Below, piece by piece: positions 31,601 through 36,209 of a DNA stretch of 36,209 bases. Source of the DNA: Leptospiraceae bacterium (GTDB lineage Bacteria > Spirochaetota > Leptospiria > Turneriellales > Turneriellaceae); contig JAGRNJ010000014.1 in assembly GCA_020440825.1 (NCBI GenBank), positions 1-36,209 on the forward strand, read 5' to 3'. The notes beneath the pieces are model-generated. The model saw only the letters and a list, made by a program, of their open reading frames with translations, was not told the DNA's origin and searched no databases. How positions within the stretch are numbered: position 1 is the stretch's first letter; each line of letters starts with the position of its first letter. Made by a program: the position numbers and the translations under genes.

Positions 31601-34600
31601 TTCCCTGGAAACGAGCCTCATGGGTCTTATTCCTGTATTGTAGCATTGCCGGCCGACATATTTTCTCAAATTCTCCTGTGACGTTTCTTGATCAATCTTC
31701 ATCTGCTCGGCACTTATCAAGCGGCGGGGCAATGATGAGTGATGATCCCGGGCAGATGTTTTATAATCCTGCTGTTTTACAGGGTCGCATTCGGGGTAGA
31801 ACCATGTCATTCAGCTATATGACTGGTCTGGAGTTTTCTCAGAACCTTATCTCTGCAGCGTATGCCTGGCCATGGCTTAAAAATGCTTTCTCATTTTCCT
31901 TTATTTATAATGGCCAAAGTGGTCTTGAAGCATTTGATGCAGCAGGTGTCTCGCAAGGAGCATTTGCCACTACTGAGCTAGGTGTTGCACTCTCCCATTC
32001 CTGGAAGGTAAATTCTTTTTTACAGTTTGGTGAAACCATAAAATATTATAATCTGGATTACGGTCCGGCAAATGCTTCTGCATGGGCAATTTCTCTTGAT
32101 GCGGGAGGCTTAATAACCCCTATTCCCGGAGTGTTTTTCGGGTTTTCATTTTCAAATATTGTCAATACGCAATTGCAATTTCGAAATGAAGCAGAGCACT
32201 TACCCACGGCCGTAAATATTACCCCTGGTTTCGAAATAATGCGGGGACGGGCCAGAATATTTTATAACTATCGCCATTATCTGGAGTTGTATGATGTTTT
32301 TGGTCTGCCTGCAGAACACCGGTTTGGCATGGAGTTCGATGTCTATCACCAGTATCTGCAAATGAGAGCGGGTTTTGACGGACAAAATGTTACTGCCGGA
32401 ATCGGCGGAAACCTGTTCCAGTATAATTATTCATTTGCGTATTTACCATCCGCAATTGAAACCAGATTTGCCGCCACTTTTTCTTTCAATATGGATATCG
32501 TCGGCGTTGGTCCATTTAAGCGTCCTGATAATATTGCCCAGAGTGATATTGAAGAAGAACTGGTAGAATTTTATGAAGGAATTGCAGATTACAATAAAGG
32601 CAACTATAAAAATGCCTATGACAAATTTACATCCGTCATTCGTAAAAACCCTGATCATGAGATGGCAACTCTCTATCGAGACCGGGCCCTGCTTCACCTT
32701 CGTACCAGTAACTGGCTCGACCAGGAACAGGAACGTCTTATTGCATTGCATAAGGAACTTGCAAACCGTTATGAAGCTCAGGCAAATTACGGGGATGCTA
32801 TTCTTGAATGGCGCAAGGTAATAGAGTTAAACCCGATTGATCGTGAAGCTCAGCCAAATATTGATCGAATCAAAGAAAGTGTGAGTACAAGAGTTCTTTC
32901 TCTACACCGTCAGGGATTGAATCTGTATTCTTCTAATTCAGTTTTTGATGCGATAACTGCGTTCAGTGATGCTCTCCGGTTAAACCCTGAATATGAGCCG
33001 AGTAAGAACTGGTTATTCAAAATAAAACAGGAACTTTCCCAGGAAGAATTGAAAGAAAGAGAGAGAATCGAAAGACTGCAAAAAGCAGAACTTTTTTATA
33101 ATCGCGGATTAAGCTACTACGGCAGAAAGACTTTCGAAGAAGCCATTCAGGAGTTTGACCGCGCTCTCGAGTTTAATCCCGAACATCCGAATGCTTTAAA
33201 GTATAAAAAAATGGCAGAAGAAGAATTTGAAGCAGATAAGCTGGGACTGCGCGGACTCGAGGCTGCCAATACTTTTTTTCAAAAAGGTATGAAGAATTTC
33301 AACTCTGGACAGTACTATGCGGCTAAACGAGATTTTGAGTATGCTCTGCGCGCTTATCCGGCTCACGATGAGTCTCGATCAATGCTGCCTAAAGCAGAAG
33401 AACGGCTTGCTATACAAATACGGCCCTTTATGTCAAACGGTCAGGAGAATTATCGTAAACGTATTTTTTCTACTGCAGAGCAGAACTTCGAAGATATCCT
33501 GAAGCTCGACCCGGATAATGAAGAAGCTAAAGATTATCTGCGCAAACTGAAAGCAGAAAAACAGGCGGCTATTACATTCCACATGGCTGAAGGTACGCGA
33601 ACCTTTAATGCAAAAGATTTCTCGAAAACTATTTATCATATGGATGAGGTAGTCAAACTTGATCCAGATAATTCAGATGCTGCCAGAATGCTCAATGCTT
33701 CGAAAGCAAGAGTTGAAACAGAGGTAACTCGAATTCATGGTGAGGCTCTGGCTCTATTTGAACAGGGTAAATTCAACGAAGCCATATTGACCTGGCAAAG
33801 GGCATTACAGATTGATTCTTCCCATGCCCTCTCTCTAAAATATCTCAGTGAGGCAGAGTCTCGGGTCAAGCAGTCGAAATTTGGTGCTCTGGTCGAAGAT
33901 TTTAACCAGAAGGGAATAAGTCTGTTCAAAAACCGAGAATATGAACAGGCACTTGGCTTTTTTAACAAGTCGCTGGAAATTGATACTGCAAATGCAACAG
34001 CCAAGCAATATAAAGAAATGACCCTGACAGAGCTTGAAAAAGAGAGAATTCAAGATGAAATTGCAGCACTGTTCATTGGCGGGGTTCGTAATTTTAAGAG
34101 ACGAGATTATGAGGCCGCTATTGATAACTGGCGAAAAGTTAAAAAGTTAGATCCTGAAAATACTCTGGTAGACAAATACATTGCCCAGGCGGTTGAATCT
34201 CAAAAAAACCGGAAGATTATAGATTATATCAATGGTCAAAAATATTACGAACAGGGTAAATGGCTGCTCGCCAAGTCATCTTTCGAGAGAGCTCTCGTCG
34301 AAGATCCTTCAAACAGCAAGGCAAGATCTGCCCTGCAAAATACGTTAGACCGAATCACAGAAGAACGACAGCAATTTATGCTCGAAGGTGATAAAAAAAT
34401 GCGTGCGGGGGAATATATTGCTGCAGCCAATGAGTATATGAATGCCTACCGACTGGATAATTCTGCAGAAAGTCTGGCAAAACGGGAAAATGCGCTACGC
34501 GCACAGAATCTGCTGGAAACTGCAAATAAATATTTTGAGAATGACTCCCAGGTAGGTTTGTCTATTGATCCCTATCTGAGATTGCTGGAAATCAATCCAT

Positions 34601-35196
34601 TTGATAAAGGTGCCAGCGAAAGAATAGCCCAGGCAAAAGAAAGGGGAAAGAGTCTGCAGCAAAGCTGGATGACCCAGGCAGAAAGTGCTGAGTCTGCTCA
34701 AGATTATCAGACCGCATATGCCTATTATCGATCATTGACAGAAATTGATCCTGCAAATACCGAGTTAAAAAAAGGGTTAGCCCGAAACCGCAGAGAATTG
34801 CGAAACCTTGCTTCGGTACCGTTTAAAGAAGGTCAAGAGGCAATGGCATTGAAAAACTATGTTCTGGCGATTGAAAAGTTCAATGCAGCTATTGCCATCG
34901 TTGATGATTATGAAAATGTACAGGAACTGATCAAAACCGCACGGGAAAAACAGGAAGAGAAAAAAGCAGAACAGGCAGCTGCAGCAGCCCGCGCTGCGAG
35001 TTCCAGCGGGTCTGGCAATTCTGGGGCAGCAAGATCTTCAGGTTCAGCCCAGGATGCCCTTGTAAATCGCGGGATAGTTCTCTACAGACAGGGTAAGTAT
35101 AAAGAAGCCATCAGTGTCTGGAATCAAGTACCCAAAAGCTCAGAATCCTATTCCAAAGCTCAAAAGTATATTGCACGTGCAAAATTAAAACTTTGA
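31597..35196 (+). CDS. PorV-like outer-membrane barrel fused to a long TPR array
   Basis: A 1199-residue protein. A signal peptide (about 1-24) precedes a barrel region (about 25-315) that looks like the PorV/UPF0164 group of FadL-type barrels: ARHLSSGGAMMSDDPGQMFY with YNPAVLQG, then repeated Gly/aromatic strands such as FFGFSFSNIVN and YLQMRAGFDGQNVTAGIGG. From about 323 onward it is helical TPR repeats; at least twelve carry the TPR core, for example AIQEFDRALEFNPEHPNA, AEQNFEDILKLDPDNEEA and AKSSFERALVEDPSNSKA. A Ser/Ala/Gly linker (about 1127-1150) comes before the last repeat. The likely arrangement is a barrel in the outer membrane with periplasmic TPRs acting as a docking arm. It follows the CTD-like gene by ATGA overlap. 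Export and architecture are well supported; partners and function are not. Confidence 0.86.
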   Translation: MIPWKRASWVLFLYCSIAGRHIFSNSPVTFLDQSSSARHLSSGGAMMSDDPGQMFYNPAVLQGRIRGRTMSFSYMTGLEFSQNLISAAYAWPWLKNAFSFSFIYNGQSGLEAFDAAGVSQGAFATTELGVALSHSWKVNSFLQFGETIKYYNLDYGPANASAWAISLDAGGLITPIPGVFFGFSFSNIVNTQLQFRNEAEHLPTAVNITPGFEIMRGRARIFYNYRHYLELYDVFGLPAEHRFGMEFDVYHQYLQMRAGFDGQNVTAGIGGNLFQYNYSFAYLPSAIETRFAATFSFNMDIVGVGPFKRPDNIAQSDIEEELVEFYEGIADYNKGNYKNAYDKFTSVIRKNPDHEMATLYRDRALLHLRTSNWLDQEQERLIALHKELANRYEAQANYGDAILEWRKVIELNPIDREAQPNIDRIKESVSTRVLSLHRQGLNLYSSNSVFDAITAFSDALRLNPEYEPSKNWLFKIKQELSQEELKERERIERLQKAELFYNRGLSYYGRKTFEEAIQEFDRALEFNPEHPNALKYKKMAEEEFEADKLGLRGLEAANTFFQKGMKNFNSGQYYAAKRDFEYALRAYPAHDESRSMLPKAEERLAIQIRPFMSNGQENYRKRIFSTAEQNFEDILKLDPDNEEAKDYLRKLKAEKQAAITFHMAEGTRTFNAKDFSKTIYHMDEVVKLDPDNSDAARMLNASKARVETEVTRIHGEALALFEQGKFNEAILTWQRALQIDSSHALSLKYLSEAESRVKQSKFGALVEDFNQKGISLFKNREYEQALGFFNKSLEIDTANATAKQYKEMTLTELEKERIQDEIAALFIGGVRNFKRRDYEAAIDNWRKVKKLDPENTLVDKYIAQAVESQKNRKIIDYINGQKYYEQGKWLLAKSSFERALVEDPSNSKARSALQNTLDRITEERQQFMLEGDKKMRAGEYIAAANEYMNAYRLDNSAESLAKRENALRAQNLLETANKYFENDSQVGLSIDPYLRLLEINPFDKGASERIAQAKERGKSLQQSWMTQAESAESAQDYQTAYAYYRSLTEIDPANTELKKGLARNRRELRNLASVPFKEGQEAMALKNYVLAIEKFNAAIAIVDDYENVQELIKTAREKQEEKKAEQAAAAARAASSSGSGNSGAARSSGSAQDALVNRGIVLYRQGKYKEAISVWNQVPKSSESYSKAQKYIARAKLKL

Positions 35197-35236
35197 TTTC
35201 AGTTGACCGGTTGCACAGATAACATTCAACGGATTT

Positions 35237-36199
35237 GTGGTTCGTTTTTCCAGAATATCTAAACGCTTTGTGCTGCAAAAATCCTTCACTGGTAAACCTC
35301 TCAAATATGTTCATGCCCTGAATAATGTAAGTTTTGAAGCATATCGCGGACAAAGCACCGGTATTGTTGGTGAATCGGGCAGCGGAAAAAGCACTTTAAT
35401 TCGCCTCTTTATGGGTCTTTATCAGCCAGATTCTGGTTTTTTCAGCATGGACGAGCTGATTTCAACCTATATGCAAAAAGCCGACTGGAATAAACTTCGG
35501 CGTCGAGCAGCGATGGTCTTTCAGGATCCATGGGGTTCTTTGAATCCCCGTTTACGAATTCAAGATATTCTTACTGAACCCCTGGCCATTCATGGCAGTG
35601 CTCTGCAAATTCCTAAGTCTGAATGGGCCAATATTCTCTACAAGACCCTTGATTCAGTGGGGCTGCCACAATCTTGTCTGACCAAGTATCCGCATGAGTT
35701 CTCTGGCGGCCAGCGTCAGCGAATAGGAATTGCGCGAGCATTGATATTGAAGCCATCTCTAATACTCCTTGATGAACCGGTTAGTGCGCTGGATGTCAGT
35801 ATTCAGGCCCAGATCTTGAACCTGTTATCTGACCTTCGCAGTGAATTCAATTTGACTTATCTATTTATCGCACATGATCTCGGTGTGGTTCGCTATCTTT
35901 GCGATAGAATTGTGGTCATGTATGCAGGTCGGGTAATGGAGGTAAGTGACTCAGAAAGTCTGTTTGAGAATCCGCGGCACCCTTATACCAAAACTCTGCT
36001 CAATGCAATGCCATCTATTGAGAAACTGGGGCAAATACCAGAGGCAGAACCAGAAGTCGAAATAGTTGAAAATCAAGGTGGATGTCCTTTTGTACACAGA
36101 TGCAGTAGAGTCATGGAAATTTGCCACAAGACAATGCCCCAGGCCTCTACCCTCGGTACTTCGACCTTTTATTGCCATAACCCCATGCCACAGATTTGA
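35237..36199 (+). CDS. Oligopeptide/dipeptide ABC transporter ATP-binding protein (OppF-type)
   Basis: A 320-residue ABC ATPase of the peptide/nickel importer class. Walker A is GESGSGKST (45-53), the signature is SGGQRQR (from 156), Walker B is LILLDEP (Asp179, Glu180) and the H-loop is IAHDLG. The C-terminal tail has the oligopeptide-type extension with a cysteine pair (GCPFVHRC), which marks OppD/OppF proteins and separates them from other ABC ATPases. It starts at a GTG at 35237 and follows the barrel-TPR gene by 40 bases; its permeases and binding protein are not in the window and could lie downstream. Position as the second ATPase (OppF) is suggested by sequence flavour; OppD is the alternative. 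Confidence 0.92.
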   Translation: MVRFSRISKRFVLQKSFTGKPLKYVHALNNVSFEAYRGQSTGIVGESGSGKSTLIRLFMGLYQPDSGFFSMDELISTYMQKADWNKLRRRAAMVFQDPWGSLNPRLRIQDILTEPLAIHGSALQIPKSEWANILYKTLDSVGLPQSCLTKYPHEFSGGQRQRIGIARALILKPSLILLDEPVSALDVSIQAQILNLLSDLRSEFNLTYLFIAHDLGVVRYLCDRIVVMYAGRVMEVSDSESLFENPRHPYTKTLLNAMPSIEKLGQIPEAEPEVEIVENQGGCPFVHRCSRVMEICHKTMPQASTLGTSTFYCHNPMPQI

Positions 36200-36209
36200 A
36201 AGCGCAGTG

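Overview
The window looks like a chromosomal piece of a flagellated, two-membrane bacterium, most likely a spirochaete of the Leptospirales type. The clues are a divergent FliG rotor protein next to an RsbU/RsbW/STAS partner-switching set, several signal-peptide proteins with outer-membrane beta-barrel character, a PorV-like (UPF0164-type) barrel fused to TPRs, and a GldC homologue. There is no rRNA, CRISPR array, insertion sequence or prophage. Gene density is high: no gene-free gap exceeds 300 bases. The assignment rests on gene content only.

Layout. 1-3.1 kb: an unrecognised protein, a class I glutamine amidotransferase, then rpmA-obgE without rplU directly upstream. 3.1-7.4 kb: a co-directional run of a triple-GAF PP2C phosphatase, an RsbW-like kinase, a STAS antagonist and a FliG homologue. 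7.4-9.4 kb: leuCD on the minus strand. 9.6-12.2 kb: a CitE-like CoA-ester lyase and an acyl-CoA dehydrogenase with the long N-terminal extension of methylsuccinyl-CoA dehydrogenase, suggesting part of the ethylmalonyl-CoA pathway. 12.3-14.3 kb: a secreted HEAT-like protein, a small membrane protein and an M23 peptidase-like protein. 14.4-14.6 kb: two adjacent CAU-anticodon tRNAs, one with initiator features. 14.8-16.5 kb: a probable abundant outer-membrane barrel with a clear terminator, then a pirin behind a perfect 20-bp palindrome. 16.5-18.1 kb (minus): an orphan TRAP large permease coupled to gldC.

18.1-25.9 kb is the most striking part. Six co-directional genes appear to encode the route from central metabolites to an aminoethylphosphonate (AEP) phosphonolipid. 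A fused acyltransferase-glycerol-3-phosphate dehydrogenase would supply the glycerolipid. A fused PEP mutase-cytidylyltransferase, a phosphonopyruvate decarboxylase and an AEP transaminase would make CMP-AEP. A CDP-alcohol phosphotransferase would join CMP-AEP to diacylglycerol, and a PAP2-family phosphatase could supply the diacylglycerol. The final product is inferred, but every named step has a candidate with its key motifs.

25.9-28.6 kb (minus): nadA and a UbiB/ABC1-family kinase-like gene. 28.7-35.2 kb: three overlapping genes for a two-TM protein with a long acidic tail, a tiny secreted FlgD/T9SS-CTD-like domain protein, and a 1199-residue PorV-like barrel plus TPR protein; these look like an uncharacterised envelope system. 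35.2-36.2 kb: an OppF-type ABC ATPase at the window edge.
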